Assembly (NCBI GenBank): GCA_002839445.1
Contig: PGYB01000015.1
Span: forward strand, 25,097-89,096
Direction of reading: 5' to 3'
DNA from: Candidatus Riflebacteria bacterium HGW-Riflebacteria-1
GTDB lineage: Bacteria > Muiribacteriota > Ozemobacteria > Ozemobacterales > Ozemobacteraceae
DNA: 64,000 bases
Within the stretch, counting starts at the first letter, position 1; each line of letters starts with the position of its first letter. The position numbers were made by a program, and so were the translations under genes. The notes under the pieces were generated by a model. That model was not told the DNA's origin, made no database searches, and saw nothing but the letters and a program-made list of their open reading frames with translations. Shown piece by piece: positions 9,176 through 18,281 of the stretch.

Positions 9176-10711
9176 ATGAGAAAGAGTCTTCTGGCGTGTT
9201 TTTTTATCGCAGCCCTGCTGCTGACCAGCCAAGCTTCGCTATATGCGAGTTACGGCCTCAACGTAATAGAGAACGACAGCATTGGTGTCATCTATTTTAA
9301 CCTCGGCAAGGCCTACAGCGTTCTTCGCGAGCAGGTCAAAAATTTTGACAAGACAGCAGATGCCAACACCAAGAATCAGGTTGAGGAAATGCTCAAGACT
9401 ATGCAGGCAGACAGCCCGTTTGGCAAAGACCTGACTGTCGCCAAAATCAGCGAAGCTCTTGAAAAATGGCATAACGATGCGGTTTTTATACCGACCGGCG
9501 GCGTCTGGATCTCGGTTGCCAAAGATCTGCAGCCTAAAGCTGTCATCGAAGCCCAGATCAAGGTCGACAAACTCGCTGAGCTGGTAAAATCATTCCCAAA
9601 CGCTCAGGGAATCGACTTTACGCCCAAAAACAACGTCATTAGCCTTCGTCTTCCTGGCATAGCTCTTCCGATAGAAATAAGCAGTGAGCGAATAGTTGTG
9701 GGAAGTGTGTCCGCCATACCGCAGCAGCTCGGCGCAGACTGGCAGCCCTATTATAAGCGCGTAAGTTCGCCTGACCAGCACCTGGCAGTTGAACTCGACG
9801 TTCAGACAATGATAGAAAAGGTCCTCGATCTTGGCCAGCAGCGCTCAGCAGCCACCAGCGAAAAAGTATGCGCCTCGAACATGCGTATAATGCTTGCTGC
9901 CACTGAAATGTACAACATGGACAACGAAAAGATGTTGCGTGAAGTCGACATGAAAGCCCTTGTCGCTGACCAGTATCTCAAAGAAGCGATGGTCTGCCCT
10001 GACGGAGGCGCTTATTCAGCTCGCGGCGATCTTTCTGCCGAAGGCGAAATCAGCTGTTCTATCCACAATACCGTGGCCGACCTGAAAAAATTCGACGGAC
10101 CAGCAAAGCCGCAGCCTAAAATCGATGTGGCGAGTCAGCTGCCAGATCCGCGTCTGCAGCATATTGTCCGTGCCCGTATTTTTGCCGATACTGCCGGTTT
10201 GTTGCTGGCTGTTGCGGTTAACGACGAACCAACCAGACAGCAGTTCAAGGAAATGCTGCAGCAGAACCTCAAGATGGCCGAACAACAGTTGTCACAGAAT
10301 AAAGGTGACGCCCGCGTCGAAACCGTTAAAAAGATGTTTGCTGCCCTTTCACATGTTGATAAAGCGCCATGGCTTGGTGTGTCGATCAAGCAGACCGAAA
10401 ACGAGCAGATTCTGGTCGGCACAGCGGTTGTCGGAGTTCTGGCAGCGATTGCCATACCGAACTTTCAGAAAGCCAGACTTCAGGCGCGCAAAAGTGCTTG
10501 TTTTGCTAATCAGCGCGTGCTGCTCGGCGCCACTGAAATGTATAACATGGACAACGCGGTCATGCTTTCAGAGTTAAATATAGAAACGCTGGTACAGAAG
10601 AATTACATCAAATCAGCCCCGGTTTGCCCAGAAAATGGTGTTTACAGCAATTCAGGCGATCTGGCCAAAGACGGCAATGTTAAGTGCAGCGTTCACGGTT
10701 CAATTGACTAG
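9176..10711 (+). CDS. Secreted protein with embedded pilin helix and two pilin-like tail modules
   Basis: 511 residues. ATG 9176 is chosen because GAGGAG lies 6 bases upstream and a clear signal peptide follows (MRKSLLACFFIAALLLTSQA). The first ~230 residues are an unrecognised domain. A Cys-rich module at about 232-300 (CASN...TEMYNMDN...CPDGG.YS..GDLS...CSIH) recurs at about 442-509 (CFANQ...TEMYNMDN...CPENG.YS.SGDL...CSVHG). Just before the second copy is a hydrophobic stretch VVGVLAAIAIPNFQKARLQ, exactly like the end of a type IV pilin N-terminal helix but located internally. Such tails are common in pseudopilins; here they are attached to a non-pilin body. Function unknown. Confidence 0.75.
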   Translation: MRKSLLACFFIAALLLTSQASLYASYGLNVIENDSIGVIYFNLGKAYSVLREQVKNFDKTADANTKNQVEEMLKTMQADSPFGKDLTVAKISEALEKWHNDAVFIPTGGVWISVAKDLQPKAVIEAQIKVDKLAELVKSFPNAQGIDFTPKNNVISLRLPGIALPIEISSERIVVGSVSAIPQQLGADWQPYYKRVSSPDQHLAVELDVQTMIEKVLDLGQQRSAATSEKVCASNMRIMLAATEMYNMDNEKMLREVDMKALVADQYLKEAMVCPDGGAYSARGDLSAEGEISCSIHNTVADLKKFDGPAKPQPKIDVASQLPDPRLQHIVRARIFADTAGLLLAVAVNDEPTRQQFKEMLQQNLKMAEQQLSQNKGDARVETVKKMFAALSHVDKAPWLGVSIKQTENEQILVGTAVVGVLAAIAIPNFQKARLQARKSACFANQRVLLGATEMYNMDNAVMLSELNIETLVQKNYIKSAPVCPENGVYSNSGDLAKDGNVKCSVHGSID

Positions 10712-10782
10712 AGGCTGTTTCAATACCCTCTAGTAACTGCGAGGAGACCTTGGTCTGCGGAGCAGTCTTATCGTTCAATGAG

Positions 10783-10824
10783 ATCGCCACAACGTAATCG
10801 AACGCGTTGTGGCGATTCTTTTCT
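10783..10824 (+). terminator. Intrinsic terminator after the pilin-tailed gene
   Basis: A perfect 12-bp stem, ATCGCCACAACG (10783-10794) with CGTTGTGGCGAT (10805-10816), is followed by TCTTTTCT. It lies 70 bases after the stop at 10711, between convergent genes. Confidence 0.85.
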
Positions 10825-10842
10825 CTGGCGAAAATCTGGTAA

Positions 10843-11688
10843 TCAGGCGAGCGGCAGGCTGATGTCGCTGCAACAAACGCGGTCGTGAAAATCAATTATC
10901 GGATCTTCTGAAATACGGGTGCCCAGGACTTCGAGCAGGCGGCAGACGGTATAGTTCTTTGACTGATCCTGGTAATTGGCCAGCCATTCATCGTATTTTC
11001 CCTCAACATCATCAGGCAGTGGGCAGGTAAATTTGAGGCGATCAATATGCAGTCGGTGCGGCTTTGGCGTCAAACGCGCGCGATAACAACTCTGTCTTGC
11101 ACACAGCATGGTATAAAGCGGATCAGCGTTAATTTCGCGGCTGAATTGCTCAAAAGACTGCGAAGAAGGGCTAAGATACTGGCCAACCATAATCATTCTG
11201 ATGCCTTTGCAGGTTTCGTAAATGCGCCAGCTGGTATCACGCTGCCTGTGCTTGGCAAAGATGCCGCGCAGATGTTCTACTATTGCAGTTTTTTTATCTT
11301 TTTTCGCGCCAAACCCGATAGCCTCCCAGAAAGAGCGTTTATAGTCGTCGATATCAAAAATGCTGACCGAAGAACTGTTTAAGACCAGGGCACCATAGCG
11401 GTTGCGCGTCACTATGTTGTATTCGTCTATCTCGTGGGTAATTTCTTCTCTGACCGGTTTTTCATAGTTGCTCTCGCGTTCAATGGCACCGTCGATAATC
11501 AACTGCACGCGCTCTGCCTTCGCCGCGCACAAATTTTCGGCAACAGTCGGCGATTCATTTGAACCTGCCGAACAGGTGATCGTTACTGGCTGACCATCTA
11601 TAATGATCTGAAACTCTCCTGCTCGCCAATATCTGAAAAGATGCAAGCGGGAAAGCGCTTCGCTGCTGACTACGTGCGTGTTGTTCAT
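10843..11688 (-). CDS. Conserved protein of unknown function, cotranscribed with MFS gene
   Basis: 281 residues, soluble, with no signal peptide. The start has AAGGAGG four bases upstream. Segments such as WRIYETCKGIRMIMV and DPLYTMLCARQSCYRARLTPKPHRL look like conserved blocks that I remember from uncharacterised proteins in several phyla, with clustered cysteines near CARQSC and VCCSD. No enzymatic motif can be named with confidence. It begins 18 bases after the MFS transporter stop, so the two form an operon; a link in function (for example a transported substrate) is only inferred. Confidence 0.65.
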   Translation of the reverse strand: MNNTHVVSSEALSRLHLFRYWRAGEFQIIIDGQPVTITCSAGSNESPTVAENLCAAKAERVQLIIDGAIERESNYEKPVREEITHEIDEYNIVTRNRYGALVLNSSSVSIFDIDDYKRSFWEAIGFGAKKDKKTAIVEHLRGIFAKHRQRDTSWRIYETCKGIRMIMVGQYLSPSSQSFEQFSREINADPLYTMLCARQSCYRARLTPKPHRLHIDRLKFTCPLPDDVEGKYDEWLANYQDQSKNYTVCRLLEVLGTRISEDPIIDFHDRVCCSDISLPLA

Positions 11689-11706
11689 CTAGCCTCCTTC
11701 GCGGTA

Positions 11707-13014
11707 TTAAGCTTGATCAGAAGCTTCTGCATATCTGATAAGAGTAGCTTCTTCGGCAGAGAGATGATAAAACCACATTGCAACCAGCAAGATGCCAGTC
11801 GCCTGTACTAGACAAACCCGGCTTGGACTCATCAAATCGCCAAGATAGCCAAACACCATATAGGCAACCGGAAATGAAAAGCCGATAATCGCCTGCATTG
11901 TCGCGAAGAATCGCCCCTTGACCGGCCCGGGCACCACTCTCTGAAACAGGGTCACAAATTTTACGTTGGTTATGCCAAGCGATGCTCCGGCCAGCATCAA
12001 GGCCAGGCCAAAGGTCCACGCATTTATCAGCAGGCCGGGCACTATCATGCTGCCGCCGTAAATTACCATGCTCAGCGACCCCAGGCGAATAGTTCTGCCC
12101 CGCGATCTTACCAGCGCAGCAGCGAAAGTGCCAAGAAGAATGCCTATCCAGAGCGCGGCTTCGAGCAGGCCCATGACGGTTGCGTTACCATGCAGGCTCT
12201 TTTGCACATAAAGAGGAACGATAACCAGAGTTGGCGTCGCAAAAAAGTTTACCAGCCCAAAGCCAACCAGCAGCTTTTTCAGCAAGGGAAACTTTTGCCA
12301 CAGCTTGCTGGTATCGACATTCTCAGCGCCTTCGACCGCATCTGGCGATTCGCTCGCTTCAGCCGGCTGTTCACCAGAATTTACAGTAACTTCGGCTGTT
12401 TTGGCGACCGGAAACACCAGAGTCATTTCGATAATCGCCGAAAAAACATAGGTAATTGCGTTCAGTAAGACCAGCAGCGGAATGCCAAGCCAGGCTATCA
12501 GCATGGCGCCAAGCACCGAACCGCCAAAGCTGGCGAGATACTGGCTTGATGCCTGATAAGCTACTGCCTGTTCGAGATAATCCTCAGCGACCAGTTCAGG
12601 CAGGCACTTGGTGATTGCCGGGTTAAAAAAGCCTTCGGCAACTGCAATTAGAAGGCCGAACAGATAGGCCTGCCCGAGCGTAAAAGTCTCTGTGTGCAGA
12701 CTCCAGGCAACATAGCCCATAAGCGCAGCCGAAGCGAGATCGCAGCTGACCAGCATGACTTTTGCCGGCATGCGGTCAACAACCCGACCGATAATTTTAT
12801 AAAGCAGCAGCGATGGCAGTGCTCCGGCCACCATGAAGACGCCCAGCGAAAACCCGCTGTTTTCAGAGCTGATCATCAGTATCCACCAGACGATGGCAAT
12901 CTGGTAAACTCTGGTACCAGCCTGGCTGGTGACTTGTCCAAGCCAGAGTCTGAAAAACTGACGATGTGCGAACAAAAACGATCTTTTACTGTCGGGCATT
13001 AACTGGTCCGCCAT
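11707..13014 (-). CDS. MFS transporter
   Basis: 435 residues with about 12 hydrophobic segments in two halves separated by a charged loop (about residues 190-235, rich in Glu and Ala). The N-terminal region FFRLWLGQVTSQAGTRVYQIAIVWW and the GRVVDRMPAKVML loop match the MFS-3/enterobactin-exporter-like branch of drug and siderophore exporters. It should move a small molecule across the inner membrane by proton exchange. The substrate is unknown. It heads a two-gene operon with the 281-aa gene. The start at 13014 lacks a good ribosome site; ATG 12999 is possible. Confidence 0.85.
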   Translation of the reverse strand: MADQLMPDSKRSFLFAHRQFFRLWLGQVTSQAGTRVYQIAIVWWILMISSENSGFSLGVFMVAGALPSLLLYKIIGRVVDRMPAKVMLVSCDLASAALMGYVAWSLHTETFTLGQAYLFGLLIAVAEGFFNPAITKCLPELVAEDYLEQAVAYQASSQYLASFGGSVLGAMLIAWLGIPLLVLLNAITYVFSAIIEMTLVFPVAKTAEVTVNSGEQPAEASESPDAVEGAENVDTSKLWQKFPLLKKLLVGFGLVNFFATPTLVIVPLYVQKSLHGNATVMGLLEAALWIGILLGTFAAALVRSRGRTIRLGSLSMVIYGGSMIVPGLLINAWTFGLALMLAGASLGITNVKFVTLFQRVVPGPVKGRFFATMQAIIGFSFPVAYMVFGYLGDLMSPSRVCLVQATGILLVAMWFYHLSAEEATLIRYAEASDQA

Positions 13015-13089
13015 TTCGTTGAAAAAAACGTTGATTCAAGCCTGTTTAATCATATTGGAAATGCCTGACAATTTCAATAGCAGGATAAT

Positions 13090-13716
13090 TCAATGGTTCT
13101 TTTCGAGTAATTTGCGCATGATCAGCCAGGTTACCGGCATAATGAGCAGAACCGGCGAAAAGATCAGCAGTTCGACAAAGTCGAAAGCCGTGATAAAAGG
13201 CTTCTCAGCCGTAAAAAGGTGCTCATACTTCTGATAAACCTCTGAATCCTGCAGCGGACCATGGTAGACGCAATAGAGCATGCCTTCAGAACTTAAGTCA
13301 GCGGCTGATCGGTAGCTGCAGTTGTTGGTAGCAGGTATCGGCATTGGTCTGAGGTATTTTTCAAGTGGTGAAGACTCGTTAAACACCAGTTCGTCGTCGA
13401 GTCGCCGCAATACCAGCTTTTCATCTGCCTCGCGGTATTTGTTCAGCGCATTCTCTATGCGTTTCTGCATTTTGAAACAGTTCATGTAGCGCGGTTCTGG
13501 CCTGATTCCGGCAATAAATTCAATCCTGAAAACTATTTCCTGTCTGATGTTGCGAAGAGTCAGACTGTCGTTCTGTTTGAAGTAAGGCGGGTAAAAAAAA
13601 TCAATTGGCATTGATGCCAATGGTGGCTCAGCTTTCTCATACGCCGTGGCGTCGAACCCGGCAAAAGCAGGCAGGCAAAAGCAGACCAGCAGAAGCACGA
13701 GACCCGACAGTTTCAT
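13090..13716 (-). CDS. Secreted/membrane protein with pilin-like tail module
   Basis: 208 residues with a signal peptide (MKLSGLVLLLVCFCLPAFA) and one C-terminal transmembrane segment (VELLIFSPVLLIMPVTWLIM). The middle carries the same module seen at 9176 and 35747: CFKMQKRIENALNKYREAD, then NNCSYRSAADLSSEGMLYC and VYHG. The module thus sits in front of a membrane anchor rather than behind a pilin helix. The overall layout matches the protein at 35747-36397, so the two are paralogues. Function unknown; probably exposed on the outer face of the inner membrane. Confidence 0.7.
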   Translation of the reverse strand: MKLSGLVLLLVCFCLPAFAGFDATAYEKAEPPLASMPIDFFYPPYFKQNDSLTLRNIRQEIVFRIEFIAGIRPEPRYMNCFKMQKRIENALNKYREADEKLVLRRLDDELVFNESSPLEKYLRPMPIPATNNCSYRSAADLSSEGMLYCVYHGPLQDSEVYQKYEHLFTAEKPFITAFDFVELLIFSPVLLIMPVTWLIMRKLLEKNH

Positions 13717-13861
13717 TTTCCCCGCTCCGAAAAGCTTTAAGTTTATGCATATACTAGCAACAGACTATCAGATCTCAACCGGTTCGTGCAGTTTTTTTCT
13801 GGCTGCTGCTAAAATGTTCTGTTAGATTATAGAGAAAGCAAAATGGCAAGGAGATCGCAGA

Positions 13862-14404
13862 ATGAGCGACAACAGGCCTGTTCTTCCGGGGCGTTGTTAC
13901 TGGGTTATTCCTGAACGCTTTCTGGCTGGTGGGTTTCCTTATAATCCGGGAATCGACAACCCTCATGACTTTCTGCATTGCCTGCTCGACTGCCATATCG
14001 ACGCCTTTATCGATTTGACCGAAGAAGACGAACTCGTTCACTATCAGCCGGTTCTGACCTCGTTAACCAACCGCGATATTATCTATACCCGCTGCCCGAT
14101 TGTTGATTATTCGGTGCCCGAACTTGCCGAGATGCAGCAGATCGTCGTCAGAATAAACAGTCTGCTGGAAGCTGGCCGGCGCATTTATCTGCATTGTCGT
14201 GGCGGAATCGGGCGAACCGGCACAACAGTTGGCTGTTGGCTGCGCAGTCAGGGTTTATCTGGCGATGCGGCGCTCTCCGAGCTTGCCAGACTGTTCAGCG
14301 CCAGTAATGCCGCGCGCTTTACCCGTAGTCCTGAAACCGATGAGCAGCGGGATTTTGTGATAAATTTTGTCAGTGCCGAGAATAAACCGTCAGCAGCTGA
14401 GTAA
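13862..14404 (+). CDS. Dual-specificity/tyrosine-type protein phosphatase
   Basis: 180 residues, AAGGAG 7 bases before ATG. The phosphatase loop HCRGGIGRTG (111-120) gives the nucleophile Cys112 and phosphate-binding Arg118, the CX5R signature of cysteine-based phosphatases. A candidate general acid Asp82 lies in PIVDYSVP. No signal peptide, so it is cytoplasmic. Its 3' end overlaps the convergent histidine-kinase gene by 35 bases. The likely targets are phosphoproteins, although some relatives act on phosphoinositides or nucleotides. Confidence 0.85.
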   Translation: MSDNRPVLPGRCYWVIPERFLAGGFPYNPGIDNPHDFLHCLLDCHIDAFIDLTEEDELVHYQPVLTSLTNRDIIYTRCPIVDYSVPELAEMQQIVVRINSLLEAGRRIYLHCRGGIGRTGTTVGCWLRSQGLSGDAALSELARLFSASNAARFTRSPETDEQRDFVINFVSAENKPSAAE

Positions 14405-17400
14405 AAATCTTGTTGATCTTCTCACGACTTTTTTTGATCGCGATTACGTCATAATTTTGCAGACCACCGATAAGCGATTCGGCTTCAAGGGCCAGAATTC
14501 CGAAAGAATGCTGCTGTGAAACGAGTTTGACCTGCTCGGCAAGTTCGGCAAGCTCATCGATCAAAATCGCGTTATCGACCGGCGCGAACTTGCTTACGAA
14601 TTCTTTAGACACTGTTTCGCAGAGCTTCCATGGATTTGACAGCTGCTCAAAAGCCTCTGGCGGCAGCTTGAATTCAACTTCCTTGCTGGGTTCAAACGAG
14701 TTGCTTATTGGTTTTAAAAAACGGCTGGCCTCAGAAAACAGCTTGAGCAAGCTTACTGGTTTGACAATAAAACCATCGAATAGACCCTTTAACTCTTCGA
14801 GTTCAGCAAAACTGTTGGTGGCGGTGACCGCAATAATCGGTACCGCAGCGAGCTCTTCGTTGCAACGCAGCTCTCTGGCGGCACTGACACCATCTTTCTG
14901 TGGCATGCGCAGATCCATGAAAATCAGTTCAGGTCGTTGTTTTTTTGCCAGTTCAACGGCTTCGTTGCCATCCGAAGCACAAAACACACTTAATCCTGCA
15001 CCTTTCATCGCCTCAGCGATCAATTCTCGATTAGAAGCCGTATCATCAGCAACGAGGATTTTTTGCCCTGCGAACCTCATGACACCTTTGCGAACAGAGT
15101 CTGTTACAGCCTGACTGTGATCAGGTTCGGCGATTTTTACTTCTTTTAATATTACGTCAAAGCGTGTGCCATGCTGCAACTCAGTTTTAACTTTGATGTT
15201 GCCTTTAAGCAGGTCGACCAGCCGACGACAAATTGCGAGTCCCAGACCTGTGCCGCTAAATTGGTTTTGAGCGCGGCGGCGGAACATTGGATTAAAAATG
15301 TCTTCGGGATTCTCGCAATCGATACCAATGCCGGTGTCTTCAATTGTTATCAGCAGGTTAATGTAACTTTTTTCCGTTGAGTGGCTCAGTGACACGCGAA
15401 TACCAACTGAGCCATGGTTGGTAAACTTGATGGCATTGCTGACAAGATTAATCAGTATCTCGCGAATGCGTGCCTCGTCAGAAAGAATAGCCGGTGGGAC
15501 TTCTGAGTCAATTTGCGTCCAGAATTCAAGGCCCTTGCGTGAAGCTTCATCAGTAAACATCGAATCTACTTCGGCGATCAGATCAGCAATATTTACCGTG
15601 CCTTCTACCATTTTGACTTTGCCTGACTCCAGTTGCACAAGATCGTGAATGCCGTTGATGATATTACTGAGGCTTCTGCTGGCTGCAACTATTGAGGTGG
15701 CATACTGACGAATCCTGGGGTTTTCAGCCAGTGGAGTCAGCAATTCACTATATCCAATGATTGCGCTTAAAGGTGTGCGTATTTCATGACTCATGCTGGT
15801 AAACAGCTCGGCAGTATCCATGTCGGCATATCTGGCACTGCTATCAGACTTGTGCATAGCCATGTCAGGGATTTTAAGATCACTGATGTCGATCATTACT
15901 CCGCGATATGGCTTTTGTGACGATGAATAAAGAATGGTCGCGGCAGTGCTGAAAATGCGCAGATAGCGAATCTCTGTTTTTCCGGCCTCGTTAAGTCGAC
16001 AGATGCGAAAATCAAGTGAGTGAATTTCCTTGACTGCGCTGCGTCCCGGCCTTTCAAAGTATGATTTTAAAAGGTGCAAATCTTCTGAATAAACAAGTTT
16101 GCAAAAATCTTTAAAACTGCCATCTGATTGTGCATTTTCACCGAGCAGGCGGCGCATGGTTCCGAATAACTGCAGCTGGGCATTCACCGGGTTATACTGC
16201 CACGCCACGATGCCGCCCGCTTCAGTGCTCTGGCGAAGGATCTCTTCGTTAACGCGCAGTCTCTCTTCAGCCTGTCTCTTGTCTGTAATGTCGACAAAGC
16301 AACCTTCGCAGTATTCACGGCCATTTTCGTAGAAAATCCGGCCATAAGCCGCGGCCCAGAAGACTTCACCGTTGGCGCGGCGGAATTTCATCTCAAGACT
16401 GCGTACCTGATCACGTTTTCTAAGCTCGTCAAAAAAGAATGTGCGATCTACCGGCGTGATGTAAACCTGATGCTCAATGCTTTGCACCTTGTCTATCGCT
16501 TCTTCTGGCGACGAATAACCGAGAATTTCGGCCATGGCGAGATTCATGCTGATGAAGCGGTCGTTTTGACTTCGCCACAGTCCAACAGGCAGATTCTGGT
16601 AAATACTGCGAAAGCGCTCAAGCTCAGCCTGCAGAGCTGTTTCAGATATCTTTTTATCTGTGGCATCAGAGATCACGCCATAGAGTTGTGGCTTTGCAGC
16701 ATTGCTTTGCCAGTAAAGCGACACTTTTACCCAGATTGCTCCAGAAGATGCCTGGTCATAATCCGATCTGGCACCGGCAAGTTGCCATACTGATTCACGA
16801 CGGCCGCTCGCGGTTTCTTTGCTCAAAATAATCTTGCGCATTTCGAGCCACCGCGTGTGTACCTGCTCATATTGCTCAGGGGGCAGCAACGCGAGAAGAT
16901 CGCCTGTTGTTTTAATATTCTCAGGATCGGCATTAAGCAACCTGCGAACATCGCCGGTCAGCCGAACCGATTCATCAGCCGGGTCAATAGAGAAACAGAC
17001 AATTTCTGCGGCGTCGGCATAGTGTTTGAGCTGGCCAAGTTGTTCTCTGGCGGTTTCGACAATTTTCGTCACCCGGGTGCTGATTTCGCTGAACTCGTCG
17101 GTCACGATATCTGCAGACTGTGCCGGCAGGCTTCCATTAGTTAATGGTTGCAGACTCTTTTTGAGACTGGCAAGACGCCTGCCGACTGTCAACTCTATCG
17201 AAAAAGCAATACCAACAACCGCTCCGGCAGACATTAACAAAATTATCACCAGCTGATAAAGCATAAATTGATCAGTCATGCCAGACAAAGCGTTTGGTCT
17301 GATGCGAAGCCTGATCTGCCAGTCTTCGGTCTTGCCATCTATATCAGGAATCATCAGGTTTTGCTGGTATGAAATACTTGGCAGCCTGCGTTCGCGAATT

Positions 17401-17747
17401 CCGTCACTGTATGAGGCTACGGTGTTTCCTGATGCGTCAACGAGTCTTACATTGCTGGCATCAATTGATCTGGCGATTGTTAAGACGAGTGCCTGAACTT
17501 CATGCTGCTGCCCTGAAAGAATGGCTATGCGCAAATCTTCTGTATACTCGCCGACCAGCATGCTGAGCTTTTGCTGAAATTGCGCCTCGAAACTACTATA
17601 AGCAAAATGGGTCATCACCAATGTGACGCCACCGGCAATCAACAGCATAATTGTCAGCGAATATGCTACAAAACGCAGCTTAAGAGAGCGAAAAGATTTG
17701 TTTCCTTTCGCATCCGCGACAATATTTTCTTCGCGCATGTTACTCAT
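14370..17747 (-). CDS. Hybrid sensor histidine kinase with PAS domains and receiver
   Basis: 1125 residues. Two transmembrane helices (about 25-47 and 160-185) enclose a ~110-residue periplasmic sensor, followed by a HAMP-like linker. Three PAS-type domains follow (about 245-365, 375-495, 500-630; the second has GYSSPEEA and EGCFVDITD). The HisKA motif SHEIRTPLSAIIGYSELL is near 650, with an ATPase domain holding GTGLGLAICRRL. A receiver (about 893-1010) has VADD, phospho-acceptor Asp in IFMDLRMP and the lysine in GFIVKP. The last ~100 residues are helical and resemble tails of other orphan hybrid kinases. No response regulator is adjacent. The signal is unknown. Confidence 0.92.
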   Translation of the reverse strand: MSNMREENIVADAKGNKSFRSLKLRFVAYSLTIMLLIAGGVTLVMTHFAYSSFEAQFQQKLSMLVGEYTEDLRIAILSGQQHEVQALVLTIARSIDASNVRLVDASGNTVASYSDGIRERRLPSISYQQNLMIPDIDGKTEDWQIRLRIRPNALSGMTDQFMLYQLVIILLMSAGAVVGIAFSIELTVGRRLASLKKSLQPLTNGSLPAQSADIVTDEFSEISTRVTKIVETAREQLGQLKHYADAAEIVCFSIDPADESVRLTGDVRRLLNADPENIKTTGDLLALLPPEQYEQVHTRWLEMRKIILSKETASGRRESVWQLAGARSDYDQASSGAIWVKVSLYWQSNAAKPQLYGVISDATDKKISETALQAELERFRSIYQNLPVGLWRSQNDRFISMNLAMAEILGYSSPEEAIDKVQSIEHQVYITPVDRTFFFDELRKRDQVRSLEMKFRRANGEVFWAAAYGRIFYENGREYCEGCFVDITDKRQAEERLRVNEEILRQSTEAGGIVAWQYNPVNAQLQLFGTMRRLLGENAQSDGSFKDFCKLVYSEDLHLLKSYFERPGRSAVKEIHSLDFRICRLNEAGKTEIRYLRIFSTAATILYSSSQKPYRGVMIDISDLKIPDMAMHKSDSSARYADMDTAELFTSMSHEIRTPLSAIIGYSELLTPLAENPRIRQYATSIVAASRSLSNIINGIHDLVQLESGKVKMVEGTVNIADLIAEVDSMFTDEASRKGLEFWTQIDSEVPPAILSDEARIREILINLVSNAIKFTNHGSVGIRVSLSHSTEKSYINLLITIEDTGIGIDCENPEDIFNPMFRRRAQNQFSGTGLGLAICRRLVDLLKGNIKVKTELQHGTRFDVILKEVKIAEPDHSQAVTDSVRKGVMRFAGQKILVADDTASNRELIAEAMKGAGLSVFCASDGNEAVELAKKQRPELIFMDLRMPQKDGVSAARELRCNEELAAVPIIAVTATNSFAELEELKGLFDGFIVKPVSLLKLFSEASRFLKPISNSFEPSKEVEFKLPPEAFEQLSNPWKLCETVSKEFVSKFAPVDNAILIDELAELAEQVKLVSQQHSFGILALEAESLIGGLQNYDVIAIKKSREKINKIFTQLLTVYSRH

Positions 17748-17829
17748 TGCAGTTCCTGCGGGTTTGGCTCTTATGATCTCTCTAGGCTAGAGGAGTCTCT
17801 ATAACTTATTTCTTTATATCTAGTAACGC

Positions 17830-17859
17830 ATTATAATAGGTTTCTTTCCTGTGAGTCAA
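17830..17859 (-). promoter_or_regulatory. Sigma-70-type promoter of the histidine kinase, overlapped by inverted repeat
   Basis: Read on the minus strand, TTGACT (17854-17859) and TATAAT (17830-17835) are 18 bases apart, 83 bases before the kinase start. An inverted repeat TTTCCTGTGA / TCACAGGGAAA (17845-17854 and 17860-17870) is centred on the -35 box and could be an operator. Confidence 0.6.
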
Positions 17860-17908
17860 TCACAGGGAAACGCTTATCCAGTAAAGAATTCAGGAGCAGT
17901 CTGAGGTT

Positions 17909-18214
17909 TTATCGGCTTTTGGGAAGCTCAATTTTTGTCGGCTTTTCGGAAAATGGCCGATAAAGCACGATAACTCGCCCGATTATGCGCACAAGCAGAG
18001 CGCCAGATTTTTTGCAGATATCAATAGCAGCTTCTTCTGCTTCAACAGGGGCTGAGTCGAGCAGCTTTATCTTTATAAGCTCATGAGTGTTGAATGCTTC
18101 AACTACGCTCAGAATAATTTTTGACTCCAGACCCTGTTTTCCTATGCGTACAATCGGTTCGAGATGGTGGGCAAGGCCTTCGAGATGTTTGCGTTGATTC
18201 GAGCTGAGCTTCAC
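17909..18214 (-). CDS. yhbY: YhbY family (CRM domain) RNA-binding protein
   Basis: 101 residues, GTG start with GGAG upstream. It matches the small CRM-domain family: start LSSNQRKHLEGLAHHL, then IVRIGKQGLESKIILSVVEAFNTHELIKIKLL, and end GRVIVLYRP. Family members bind pre-50S ribosomal subunits and help ribosome assembly. The GKQGL loop resembles the conserved GxxG RNA-contact loop. Length is typical for the family. It follows the HAD gene on the same strand with a 67-base gap. Confidence 0.9.
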   Translation of the reverse strand: MKLSSNQRKHLEGLAHHLEPIVRIGKQGLESKIILSVVEAFNTHELIKIKLLDSAPVEAEEAAIDICKKSGALLVRIIGRVIVLYRPFSEKPTKIELPKSR

Positions 18215-18281
18215 AGTTGTTCTCCAGATTTCAGATTAGCAATTTATACACCAGACCGCCGGACTTTGCAAACAAACCCGC

